A stretch of 64,000 bases of DNA from Alteripontixanthobacter maritimus. GTDB lineage: Bacteria > Pseudomonadota > Alphaproteobacteria > Sphingomonadales > Sphingomonadaceae. The notes below the pieces were generated by a model. That model did no database searches and had not been told where the DNA came from. It saw only the letters and a program-made list of their open reading frames with translations. Within the stretch, counting starts at the first letter, position 1. The number at the start of each line of letters is the position of its first letter. Position numbers and translations under genes: made by a program. The DNA is taken from assembly GCF_003340475.1 (NCBI RefSeq), contig NZ_QBKA01000002.1:1373501-1437500 (forward strand). Direction: 5' to 3'. Below are positions 1 to 7,414 of the stretch, one piece after another.

Positions 1-1
1 C

Positions 2-253
2 GGGTTCGTCGGCATGGCGTGCATCATCGCCGCCTACGCGTATGTTACGGTGAAGAACAAACCCGATCCCTTCATCTTGCACGGCACCAACCTGGCTGGA
101 GCGGTTCTCCTCACCGTATCTTTGGTGGTGCATACCAACCTGCCCTCGTTGGTGCTGGAGGGGTTCTGGGCCGCCATCGCGATCTACGGCCTGGCCAAGG
201 CGTTTCGCGGGCGCGCGGCACACGACAGGTCCGATGCAAAGGACATCTCATGA
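2..253 (+). CDS. CBU_0592-like small membrane protein (5' end outside window)
   Basis: The reading frame is open to the left edge of the window, so the first ATG (position 14) is probably internal and the true start lies outside. The visible part has two hydrophobic segments, a pattern of small residues plus AYxxV near its start, and an N-x-x-GA motif followed by a second helix ending IAIYGL and a basic tail. This resembles the short CBU_0592-type membrane proteins of unknown role; the assignment is by pattern recognition. Its TGA stop overlaps the ATG of cmk by ATGA, so the two are probably translationally coupled. Confidence 0.65.
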   Translation, partial: GFVGMACIIAAYAYVTVKNKPDPFILHGTNLAGAVLLTVSLVVHTNLPSLVLEGFWAAIAIYGLAKAFRGRAAHDRSDAKDIS

Positions 254-870
254 TTATTGCGGTCGATGGCCCCACGGCGTCGGGCAAGGGGACAATTTCC
301 AAGGAACTTGCGCACCGTTTCGGCCTGCCGCATCTCGATACGGGTTTGCTTTACCGCGCTGTCGGGCGCCAAGTGTTCCTCGATGGCGGCGATCCGGAGA
401 ATGCGGGCGATGCGCTGGCTGCGGTGACTTTCCCGGACAGTCTGCTGGGCGATCCCGCCTTGCGAAGCGAAGAAACCGGCGGGCTTGCGAGCCGGGTGTC
501 GGTCCATCCGGCAGTCCGCAAGGCGCTGTTCGATCGGCAGCGCGCCTTCGCCACGCAGGCTGGGGGCGCGGTACTGGACGGGCGCGATATCGGCACAATT
601 ATCGCGCCTGACGCGAATGTGAAACTGTTCGTGACCGCGACGAGCAATGTGCGTGCAAAGCGTCGCTGGGCCGAGATGTGTGGCCGCGGGCTCGAGGTAG
701 ACCTGGCCGACATCCTCGCCCAGATCGAACGCCGCGATGAACGCGATAAGGGCCGTGGTGACGCTCCATTGGCAGTAGCGCCGGACGCCTATGTCCTCGA
801 CACCAGTGGATTGGACCGTGATGCAGCCATTGCAGCGGCTATCGAAGTCGTTGAAGCGGCTTGCAAGTGA
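250..870 (+). CDS. cmk: cytidylate kinase
   Basis: Cytosolic kinase that phosphorylates CMP/dCMP to the diphosphates with ATP, in pyrimidine salvage and nucleotide supply. The 206-residue product starts MIIAVDGPTASGKGT, which holds the P-loop GPTASGKGT near the N-terminus, followed by the LDTGLLYRAV segment, the DGRDIGT motif and an ERRDERD basic-acidic lid typical of Cmk. The ATG overlaps the upstream stop codon. A frame reaching further upstream exists but would overlap the previous gene, so the ATG at 250 is preferred. cmk immediately before rpsA is a widely conserved bacterial arrangement. Confidence 0.95.
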   Translation: MIIAVDGPTASGKGTISKELAHRFGLPHLDTGLLYRAVGRQVFLDGGDPENAGDALAAVTFPDSLLGDPALRSEETGGLASRVSVHPAVRKALFDRQRAFATQAGGAVLDGRDIGTIIAPDANVKLFVTATSNVRAKRRWAEMCGRGLEVDLADILAQIERRDERDKGRGDAPLAVAPDAYVLDTSGLDRDAAIAAAIEVVEAACK

Positions 871-1123
871 CACACGGAAAATCGGGACACAGGCACCTTA
901 CATTTGCCAATTTCGCGCCATAATCCTTGCCAAACCGGCCGCAATCGCATAAGCGCGCGGCCGTTCGAACAGGCTTAATACTTGCAAGAACCCGCAGCAT
1001 GGCATTCGGCCCGCTTGCGGATCGCGGCCTCTTGGCCCGACAATGGCAATTCCGCTGTCGTCGGAGAAAAGACCCCGGGCATAACCGGCGGCCGGTAATA
1101 TCGACCTAGGATACCAACCACTT

Positions 1124-2833
1124 ATGGCAACTTCAGCCAATCCGACGCGCGACGACTTTGAAGCGCTTCTCAATGAACAGCTCGGCGGCGCCGGCGATGG
1201 CGGCTTCGAAGGCCGTGTCGTCAAGGGCACTGTCACCGCTGTCGAAAACGGCAAGGCCGTAATTGATGTCGGCCTCAAATCCGAAGGCCGCGTCGACATT
1301 CATGAATTTACCCGCGGCGAGGGCGACACCGCCCCCGTGGTTGGCGATGAAGTCGAAGTTTATGTCGACCGCGTCGAGAACGCTGACGGCGAAGCAATGC
1401 TCAGCCGCGACCGCGCCCGCCGTGAAGCCGCTTGGGACAAGCTGGAAAACGAATTCGGCGAAGAAAAGCGCGTCGAAGGCCGCATCTTCGGCCGCGTCAA
1501 GGGTGGCTTCACGGTCGATCTGGACGGTGCCGTGGCCTTCCTGCCCGGCTCGCAGGTCGATATCCGCCCCGTGCGCGACGTCACGCCGCTGATGGACATG
1601 CCGCAGCCGTTCCAGATTTTGAAAATGGATCGCAAGCGCGGAAATATCGTGGTCTCGCGCCGTGCCGTGCTGGAAGAAACGCGCGCCGAACAGCGTAGCG
1701 AACTGATCGAAGGTCTGGCCGAAGGTCAGGTTACCGAAGGCGTGGTCAAGAACATCACCGATTACGGTGCGTTCGTCGATCTGGGCGGGATCGACGGCCT
1801 GCTGCACGTGACCGACATGAGCTACAAGCGGGTCAACCACCCCAGCGAAGTGATCGAGATCGGCCAGACCGTCACTGTGCAGATTATTCGCATCAATGCT
1901 GAAACACAGCGTATTTCGCTCGGTATGAAGCAGCTGGAAAGCGATCCGTGGGATGGCGTTGGCGCGAAGTATCCAGTTGGCGCGAAGCTTTCGGGCACTG
2001 TTACGAACATTACCGAATACGGCGCGTTCGTGGAACTGGAAGCCGGCATCGAAGGCCTGGTCCATGTTTCCGAAATGAGCTGGACCAAGAAGAACGTACA
2101 TCCCGGCAAGATCGTTTCGACGAGCCAGGAAGTCGAAGTCATGGTGCTGGAAGTGGACAGCGAGAAGCGACGCATCTCGCTCGGTCTCAAGCAGGCGCAG
2201 CGCAACCCCTGGGAAGAGTTCGCAGATGCGCATCCCGTGGGCGCGAAGGTCACAGGCGAAGTCAAGAACGCCACCGAGTTCGGCCTGTTCATCGGACTGC
2301 CGGGCGACGTCGACGGCATGGTCCACATGTCAGACATCGCATGGGGCATTTCGGGTGAAGACGCGCTGGCTCTGCACCGCAAGGGCGAAGAAGTCGAAGC
2401 CATCGTGCTGGACGTCGACACCGACAAGGAGCGTATCAGCCTCGGCATGAAGCAGCTCGAAAAGGGTGCGCCGACAGCCGAAGGTGCCGCAGAAGGTGGC
2501 TCGCTGCGTCGCGGCGAAACAGTCACCGTTACGGTGCTGGAAGTGCGCGATGGCGGACTGGAAGTGCAGGTCGGCGACGACGGCGCAACTGGCTTCATCA
2601 AACGTTCGGACCTCGGCCGCGACCGCGACGAACAGCGTCCCGATCGATTCCAGGCCGGCCAGAAGGTCGATGCCTCGGTCATCGGCTTCGACCGTTCGAA
2701 GAAGCCCAACTTCTCGATTAAGGCGCGTCAGATTTCCGAAGAGAAGGAAGCGGTACAGCAGTACGGCTCCAGCGACTCGGGCGCATCGCTCGGCGACATT
2801 CTGGGCGCTGCGCTCAAGAAGTCCGACGATTGA
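1124..2833 (+). CDS. rpsA: 30S ribosomal protein S1
   Basis: RNA-binding ribosomal protein that helps the 30S subunit load mRNAs with weak or structured leaders. The 569-residue product is the usual length and consists of consecutive S1 (OB-fold) repeats. The central repeats show the recurring pattern of ITDYGAFVDLGGIDGLLHV, HVSEMSW and RISLGMKQLE-type ends (roughly residues 30-100, 115-185, 200-270, 285-360, 370-445 and 460-540). A short Asp/Ser-rich tail ends the protein. The 253-base gap from cmk and the weak Shine-Dalgarno sequence fit a separately controlled gene; S1 represses its own translation in other bacteria. A strong terminator follows. Confidence 0.97.
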   Translation: MATSANPTRDDFEALLNEQLGGAGDGGFEGRVVKGTVTAVENGKAVIDVGLKSEGRVDIHEFTRGEGDTAPVVGDEVEVYVDRVENADGEAMLSRDRARREAAWDKLENEFGEEKRVEGRIFGRVKGGFTVDLDGAVAFLPGSQVDIRPVRDVTPLMDMPQPFQILKMDRKRGNIVVSRRAVLEETRAEQRSELIEGLAEGQVTEGVVKNITDYGAFVDLGGIDGLLHVTDMSYKRVNHPSEVIEIGQTVTVQIIRINAETQRISLGMKQLESDPWDGVGAKYPVGAKLSGTVTNITEYGAFVELEAGIEGLVHVSEMSWTKKNVHPGKIVSTSQEVEVMVLEVDSEKRRISLGLKQAQRNPWEEFADAHPVGAKVTGEVKNATEFGLFIGLPGDVDGMVHMSDIAWGISGEDALALHRKGEEVEAIVLDVDTDKERISLGMKQLEKGAPTAEGAAEGGSLRRGETVTVTVLEVRDGGLEVQVGDDGATGFIKRSDLGRDRDEQRPDRFQAGQKVDASVIGFDRSKKPNFSIKARQISEEKEAVQQYGSSDSGASLGDILGAALKKSDD

Positions 2834-2881
2834 TCGAACCGGAACTTCCGCCAGGTCGGAAATTCCACCGATAAGACACAC

Positions 2882-2925
2882 AAAGGCCCGCCTACCCATT
2901 ACGGGAAGGCGGGCCTTTCTTATTG
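2882..2925 (+). terminator. Rho-independent terminator of rpsA
   Basis: An 11-12 base perfect inverted repeat (AAAGGCCCGCCT at 2882-2893, AGGCGGGCCTTT at 2907-2918) with a 13-base loop is followed by a T-rich run. It lies 49 bases past the rpsA stop and separates rpsA from gloB. Confidence 0.9.
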
Positions 2926-2950
2926 TAGCCCCCGGCCCTACATTCCGGCC

Positions 2951-3709
2951 ATGCTACAAATTCACCAATTCCCCTGCCTGTCCGACAATTACGGCTTTCT
3001 CGTCCATGACCCGGAGAGCGGTGAGACGGCGTGCATCGATACGCCCGAAGCGCTGGTGATCCTGCGGGAGGCTGCGGCGAAGGGTTGGACCATTACACAG
3101 ATCTGGAACACGCATTGGCACCCCGATCATGCCGGCGGCAACGAGGCGATCAAGGCAGCGACAGGGTGTAGGGTTACCGCTCCGGCCGCCGAAGCGTCTC
3201 GCATTCCTGCCATCGACCGTAGCGTGGGTGCGGGCGACACGGTCACTCTGGGTAACTACGAAGCGGAGGTCATCGATGTGGGCGGTCATACGATGGGGCA
3301 CATCGCCTATCATATGCCGCGAGCAGGTGTGGCGTTCGTTGGTGACAGCGTCTTCGCGCTCGGCTGCGGGCGTATGTTCGAGGGGGATCCGAAGCAGTTC
3401 TGGACCAGCCTGCAGCGTATCAAGGCGCTACCTGAAGAGACGCGGTTATACTGCGCGCACGAATACACTGCTGCGAATGCGAAGTTCGCCCTGCATGCCG
3501 ATCCGGCCAATGACGCCCTGAAACGCTATGCCGCCGAGATTACCGCCAAGCGGGATCGGGATGAACCGACGGTGCCGACCGTCTTATCACGCGAACTGGC
3601 GACGAACCCGTTTTTACGCGCCGACGATCCGGTTTTGATGGAAATCTGGGGTGGCAACACTCCGCATGAGACATTCGCTGCACTAAGGGCCGGTAAAGAC
3701 GGATTCTAG
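2951..3709 (+). CDS. gloB: hydroxyacylglutathione hydrolase (glyoxalase II)
   Basis: Metallo-beta-lactamase-fold hydrolase that converts S-lactoylglutathione to D-lactate and glutathione, the second step of methylglyoxal detoxification. The dinuclear metal motif is THWHPDH at residues 54-60 (Trp in place of the more common His at the third position). The GGHTMGHIAYH and GDSVFALGCGRMFEG segments hold further metal and substrate ligands, and CAHEYT near residue 165 is the glyoxalase II signature. The length of 252 residues is normal, and the C-terminal PTVPTVLSRELATNPF segment is typical of GloB. It is a single gene between the rpsA terminator and the convergent ATP synthase operon. Confidence 0.93.
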   Translation: MLQIHQFPCLSDNYGFLVHDPESGETACIDTPEALVILREAAAKGWTITQIWNTHWHPDHAGGNEAIKAATGCRVTAPAAEASRIPAIDRSVGAGDTVTLGNYEAEVIDVGGHTMGHIAYHMPRAGVAFVGDSVFALGCGRMFEGDPKQFWTSLQRIKALPEETRLYCAHEYTAANAKFALHADPANDALKRYAAEITAKRDRDEPTVPTVLSRELATNPFLRADDPVLMEIWGGNTPHETFAALRAGKDGF

Positions 3710-3825
3710 TGCCGTGAAGGCGGCGCGAGACTGTCGGCTGTAGCCTCCGATAAACGCCGTGACCTCCGCCGACCAAACGTATCTGGCGAATTCCAGGCGA
3801 AGTGTTGGCCCGGAGTTGCGCAGTC

Positions 3826-4413
3826 TCAGATACCGGCGATCAGCGTGTCAGCCAGCTTCCGGTCCGCCTCTGCATCATGCTTCTCCGCGATCAACTTACG
3901 GCTGGCCATGGCGGCTGCGGAGGCAGCGCGGTTGCGGACGTCGTCGATGGCGTCACGTTCGGCAGCGGCGATCTTGTCTTCGGCCATCTGCTTGCGGCGA
4001 GCGACCATGGCCGCGCCATCGGCTTCTGCCTTGGCAAGAATCGCGTCCGCCTCGTGACGGGCGTTTTCCTTCATCGCCTCGGCATCTTTCTCAGCACCGG
4101 CGATCTTGGCGGAGTATTCGTCCCGCAAGGTTTCCGCTTCGGCCCGAAGCTGTTTTGCCTCGTCGAGCTGCTGGCGGATACCTGCAATCCGGTTGTCGAG
4201 CCCGCCGGCAATCATGCCGGGCACCTTCTTCCAGATCATAATTGCAATGAGAAACAGCATCGCGATCGACACCACCTGGTACGGGGCCAGGCCGAACAGT
4301 TCGGGTTCGATATGCTTGCCCGCGCCAATGTCGATCTCGCCATGAATATCGGCAGCGGTCGTGGCGAGGACCTCAGGCGCGTTGCTTGCTGTCATGAGGA
4401 GAAAATCAAGCAT
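3826..4413 (-). CDS. atpF: ATP synthase F0 subunit b
   Basis: Peripheral stalk subunit that joins the membrane F0 motor to F1. The 195-residue product has an N-terminal extension of about 45 residues, one membrane helix (about residues 46-62) and then a long Ala/Glu/Lys-rich amphipathic helix, as expected for subunit b. Its ATG overlaps the end of the b' gene by 8 bases, with AAGGAGG nine bases upstream. It is the last gene of the F0 operon. The divergent second copy next to it marks the b/b' type found in photosynthetic and many alphaproteobacterial ATP synthases. Confidence 0.93.
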   Translation of the reverse strand: MLDFLLMTASNAPEVLATTAADIHGEIDIGAGKHIEPELFGLAPYQVVSIAMLFLIAIMIWKKVPGMIAGGLDNRIAGIRQQLDEAKQLRAEAETLRDEYSAKIAGAEKDAEAMKENARHEADAILAKAEADGAAMVARRKQMAEDKIAAAERDAIDDVRNRAASAAAMASRKLIAEKHDAEADRKLADTLIAGI

Positions 4414-4900
4414 GAGCCATTGCCTCCTTCACGGCGGCCTGTGCCTTGGCCGCAGTCACTTTCGCACCTGCCAGCTTCGCCACGATTTCCTGCGCGGCTT
4501 CTGCGGCGACGCTTTCCACTTCAGTCAGAGCTTCAGCGCGCGATTTCTCGATACGCTGTTCAGCATCGGCCAGTTTCGTATCGAGCCGCTTTTGCGCTGC
4601 AGCGATTTTCTTTTCGTTTTTTGCCGCGGCTTCGGCTTTCGCCTCGGCAACGAGCGCTTGGGCGCCAGCACGGTTTTCATTTTCCCGCACCCGCCAGGCA
4701 TCTTCCTCGGCATCGGCCTGATCGCGGGCGGCACGCGCTGCGGCAAGGTCGCCTTCGATCGTGGTGTCGCGCTGCGCCACCGTGTCCATCACCTTGGGCA
4801 CCATCCCGCGTCCGACGACAAAAAAGACAATGCCGAAAAAGACCAGCAGATAAAATATCTGGCTGGAGTAGGTTTCGGCGATCTGGGCAATCTGTGGCAT
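4406..4900 (-). CDS. atpF': ATP synthase F0 subunit b'
   Basis: Second peripheral-stalk subunit, which pairs with subunit b as a heterodimer in alphaproteobacteria. The 164-residue protein has one N-terminal membrane helix (SSQIFYLLVFFGIVFFVV region) followed by a charged coiled-coil rich in Ala, Glu and Lys. It starts MPQIAQIAETYSSQ, shorter before the membrane helix than subunit b. It follows atpE after an 80-base gap that holds a strong hairpin, and overlaps atpF. Confidence 0.93.
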   Translation of the reverse strand: MPQIAQIAETYSSQIFYLLVFFGIVFFVVGRGMVPKVMDTVAQRDTTIEGDLAAARAARDQADAEEDAWRVRENENRAGAQALVAEAKAEAAAKNEKKIAAAQKRLDTKLADAEQRIEKSRAEALTEVESVAAEAAQEIVAKLAGAKVTAAKAQAAVKEAMAHA

Positions 4901-4935
4901 CGATGCGCGTCCCGTTCTCTGGGCAAAAATTCATG

Positions 4936-4970
4936 GGCGGCGGCGCAGGGATAGTCCCCGCACCGCCGCC
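4936..4970 (-). other. intergenic RNA hairpin between atpE and the b' gene
   Basis: Eight perfect base pairs (GGCGGCGG at 4936-4943 with CCGCCGCC at 4963-4970) enclose a further near-complementary inner stem (GCAGGGA with TCCCCGC). No T-run follows on the minus strand, so it does not look like a simple intrinsic terminator. Its place directly after the gene for the most abundant F0 subunit suggests an mRNA 3'-end stabiliser or partial attenuator; that role is inferred. Confidence 0.55.
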
Positions 4971-4980
4971 AAAAGCGGTC

Positions 4981-5208
4981 TTATGCCACGAAGATCAGGA
5001 TCATCGCGACGACGAATGCCAGCAGGCCAAGAAGCTCGGCAGCGGCAAAGCCGATGAACAAACGTCCCTGCTGGCCGTCTGCGGCACCTGGATTGCGCAG
5101 CGCGCTTTCCAGGAAGGAACCGAACACGTTACCCACGCCGATGGCGGCCATGCCGGCACCGATTGCTGCGAGGCCTGCGCCGATGAGCTTGGCTGCTTCT
5201 GCGTCCAT
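4981..5208 (-). CDS. atpE: ATP synthase F0 subunit c
   Basis: Forms the rotating c-ring and carries protons across the membrane. The 75-residue protein is two hydrophobic helices joined by the polar RNPGAADGQQGR loop, with the ion-binding carboxylate Glu58 in AELLGLLAF. The residues around it lack the Gln/Ser set of sodium-type rings, which suggests a proton ring. The Gly-rich first helix (GAGLAAIGAGMAAIGVG) is typical. AAGGAG stands upstream of the ATG. It lies between atpB and the b' gene. Confidence 0.97.
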   Translation of the reverse strand: MDAEAAKLIGAGLAAIGAGMAAIGVGNVFGSFLESALRNPGAADGQQGRLFIGFAAAELLGLLAFVVAMILIFVA

Positions 5209-5265
5209 TGTAGTACTCCTTGAAAATCAGTTTGGAAAACTTGGTTTGGTGAAAATGAAACTGTC

Positions 5266-6054
5266 TTAGTGAAGGTTTTCGGCGTCGTTGATGTAAAGCG
5301 AGGTCAACAGCGCAAAAACATAGGCCTGGATACCGGCGACGAGAATTTCCAGCGCGCAGATCCCGATCATCAACAGGAAGCTGGGAAGGCCGACCACCCC
5401 GCCCCACAACGCCCCGGCATTGGTTCCGTCGATGACGAAGCTGGAAAGCACTTCCAGCAGGACGTGCCCGGCCATCATCGCAACGAACAGCCGCAGTGCA
5501 AGACTGAAGGGCCGTACGAGGAAGGACACCAGTTCGATAGGGAAGATAATCGGGATCATCACCAGCGGCGTACCGTGCGGCACGAACAGGCTGAAGAATT
5601 TCAGCCCATGCTTCCAGAAACCGACGATCAACACGATGGCGAAGCTGATAATCGCCAGCACGCCGGTGACGGTAAAGTGGCTGGTAAAGGTGAAAGGATG
5701 CACGCCAACAATGCCCAATGGCATCAGGCCAAGCAGGTTGGCGAACAGGATGAACATGAACAGGCTGAATACGTAGGGCACATATTTGCGCCCCGCCTTG
5801 CCAATATTGGCTTCCAGCATATCGTCGATGAAACCGGTGAAGCTTTCGACCGCCATCTGCCAGCGGCCCGGCACCAGTTCGCGTCGCATACCGCCCCACA
5901 CGAATGCCACCAGCACGACCGTGGTGATCAACATCCACAAGGCACTGTTAGTAAAGGCGATGTTGAAACCCGCAAGTTCCCAGCTTTCCGATCCGCCCAG
6001 GGGCTTGATCGTAAATTGGTACATCGGATCGACCTTGGCTTCTTCAGCTGCCAC
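5266..6054 (-). CDS. atpB: ATP synthase F0 subunit a
   Basis: Static membrane subunit that supplies the two proton half-channels next to the c-ring. The 262-residue protein has about five or six membrane helices. The essential arginine is Arg188 in RPFSLALRLF, followed by AMMAGH, and the final helices contain the conserved EILVAGIQAYVFALL segment. It is second in the operon, 54 bases after atpI and 57 bases before atpE. Confidence 0.97.
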   Translation of the reverse strand: MAAEEAKVDPMYQFTIKPLGGSESWELAGFNIAFTNSALWMLITTVVLVAFVWGGMRRELVPGRWQMAVESFTGFIDDMLEANIGKAGRKYVPYVFSLFMFILFANLLGLMPLGIVGVHPFTFTSHFTVTGVLAIISFAIVLIVGFWKHGLKFFSLFVPHGTPLVMIPIIFPIELVSFLVRPFSLALRLFVAMMAGHVLLEVLSSFVIDGTNAGALWGGVVGLPSFLLMIGICALEILVAGIQAYVFALLTSLYINDAENLH

Positions 6055-6108
6055 GTCTGCGAAATCCCTAAACCCGTTGCGCGCCCGAAAGGCGCCTGCT
6101 CCGGCCTC

Positions 6109-6444
6109 TCACGACTGGTCCGATGGATTACCGGATGTCGTTCTGGCCGACCGAAATACGTTTCTGAAAGCGACGATGATTCCAAGGAACAACATCACCA
6201 ACAGGCCCCAGGGCGATGTCCCGGCAAAGTAGTCTATGACCCAGCCAATCACCGCACCGCCGAGAATCCCGCCAAGCAAGTCCGCAAGGACACGGTTCGC
6301 GGCGCGATAATTCGCATCCGTTCCGTGGCCCCGCGGCCGGTTGCGCTGCTCTTCACGCTCGTGGACGGCCTTCAACCGTTCTTCGAGCGCATCGATCCGC
6401 GCATCCTCGGCAATGGGTTCCCGTGCAGGCTTCTCGTCGTTCAT
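6109..6444 (-). CDS. atpI: AtpI / F0F1-ATPase assembly protein
   Basis: Small membrane protein that leads F0 operons and helps c-ring assembly. The start at 6444 (MNDEKPAREP) is preferred over a longer frame beginning at 6507 because GAGGAG lies just upstream. The 111-residue product has a charged N-terminal half (about 1-55) and two membrane helices (LADLLGGILGGAVIGWVID and WGLLVMLFLGIIVAF) with the Gly-rich first helix typical of AtpI. It is the first gene of the F0 operon; the operon promoter should lie between 6445 and 6590. Confidence 0.88.
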   Translation of the reverse strand: MNDEKPAREPIAEDARIDALEERLKAVHEREEQRNRPRGHGTDANYRAANRVLADLLGGILGGAVIGWVIDYFAGTSPWGLLVMLFLGIIVAFRNVFRSARTTSGNPSDQS

Positions 6445-6592
6445 GCCAAGCTCCTCGTAAAAAGGTCTGCGCAGCACGCGCGAAAAGGGCCCGCCAAGGG
6501 CGCGCACCCCTTAGGCGGGGGGCCGAATCGAGTCAACACATGTGGCGGTGTCGGCACAGGTTTTGCACCTCGGGTTCAAGCACCGAAGCTAT

Positions 6593-6636
6593 GAAAAAGG
6601 GTGTCTGCGACATACGCAAACACCCTTTCGTTTTAT
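6593..6636 (-). terminator. bidirectional intrinsic terminator after the ydbH-ynbE-ydbL operon
   Basis: AAAGGGTGT (6596-6604) pairs with ACACCCTTT (6620-6628). The stem is flanked by A-runs on the left and T-runs on the right, so a U-tract follows the hairpin on either strand. On the minus strand it is about 60 bases past the ydbL stop and just before the ATP synthase operon's promoter region. Confidence 0.75.
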
Positions 6637-6698
6637 TGCTATAGGTTGGCTACCCCGCCCGGTCCAAGCAGCTTACCTTACGGCATGGCGCGATTGCG

Positions 6699-7145
6699 TT
6701 ACGGGCAACGACTATCCCGCATCGGCGGGGCAGAAGTGCGATCCTGCCAGGTTCCATCTGGCGCCTGATACTTTTCCCCCGGTACGGTACGCGCAATCGC
6801 CTGACAGCCGGAGGTGAGTGCGTATGCTTCCGGTGTGGAGCCGGTGGCTTTGGCGCGTTCGAAATATACAGAACGACGCTGCGCATTGATATGCTTGACG
6901 ATGCGGCGGAGCTCTTCAGTTTCGGCGCCCACAATTCCGAGATAGCCATCCATCTTTTCGCCGACGAGGCCGGCGGCGCGGGCTTGTGCGTAGGCCGGAT
7001 CACGCTGGGCGCTGGCAGGCACGGAAAGACTGGCCACGAGTAGCGCGCCAGCGATCATGCCCGCGCCAGCGCGGCCAAACCCTCGTGCCGAGCCTGCCTG
7101 AGATTTTGTCGAGCGCAAGATTTGGTCGAACATGTTGGTCTCCAT
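6699..7145 (-). CDS. YdbL family periplasmic protein (DUF1318)
   Basis: The product has a hydrophobic signal sequence (GAGMIAGALLVASLSVPASAQ, cleavage after about residue 47) and a mature domain starting RDPAYAQARAAGLVGEKMDGYLG, which is the YdbL/DUF1318 signature. In E. coli YdbL works with YdbH and YnbE, where it is reported to tune a YdbH-YnbE lipid bridge. The ATG at 7145 overlaps the stop of the ynbE-like gene (TGATG), so coupling is likely; an ATG five codons in is the alternative start. The C-terminal region has two Cys (SGCQAI and the final RCP) that might form a disulfide. Confidence 0.85.
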   Translation of the reverse strand: METNMFDQILRSTKSQAGSARGFGRAGAGMIAGALLVASLSVPASAQRDPAYAQARAAGLVGEKMDGYLGIVGAETEELRRIVKHINAQRRSVYFERAKATGSTPEAYALTSGCQAIARTVPGEKYQAPDGTWQDRTSAPPMRDSRCP

Positions 7146-7414
7146 CAGAAAATATCGGCGTTGTCTTCGATCGTGCGTCCCGCATCCGCAGCCAGCCGAT
7201 AAATGACCTCTTGCTGGATATTGATATTAAGTTCGATCACGATCGCATCCTCCGGCGCGTTCACCGTAACGCAGCCGCTTATTGCCAGACATCCCGCCGC
7301 GACAAGCGCGCTGGTCAGCCATTTCCGCGCAGCGATTGGACTGGTGGAGCCTTGCTCGATCATGGCCATACCAGTCGCATTCCGCCCAAACCGGGTCAAG
7401 TTGGTGGCTATCAT
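7145..7414 (-). CDS. YnbE-like lipoprotein
   Basis: The 89-residue product has a signal peptide with the lipobox LAISGC at about residues 43-48, giving a very short mature lipoprotein (about 42 residues). The mature part starts CVTVNAPEDAIVIELNINI, matching YnbE, whose strands stack in E. coli to meet YdbH at the outer membrane. An N-terminal extension of about 25 residues precedes the signal peptide, so the ATG of MAMIEQ (codon 16) is a possible alternative start. It overlaps both neighbours: the ydbH stop region and the ydbL start. Confidence 0.8.
   Translation of the reverse strand: MIATNLTRFGRNATGMAMIEQGSTSPIAARKWLTSALVAAGCLAISGCVTVNAPEDAIVIELNINIQQEVIYRLAADAGRTIEDNADIF

Noticed and set aside
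927-1109. 60-codon plus-strand frame in the cmk-rpsA gap
   Set aside because: Arg-rich out-of-frame composition and no ribosome site; the region is more likely the rpsA promoter and leader.
1133-2326. 397-codon open frame on the minus strand within rpsA
   Set aside because: It is the complement of S1 repeats, without a ribosome site or recognisable domain.
3802-5223. 473-codon open frame on the plus strand across the ATP synthase genes
   Set aside because: It is the antisense shadow of atpF, the b' gene and atpE, which have full domain and motif support.
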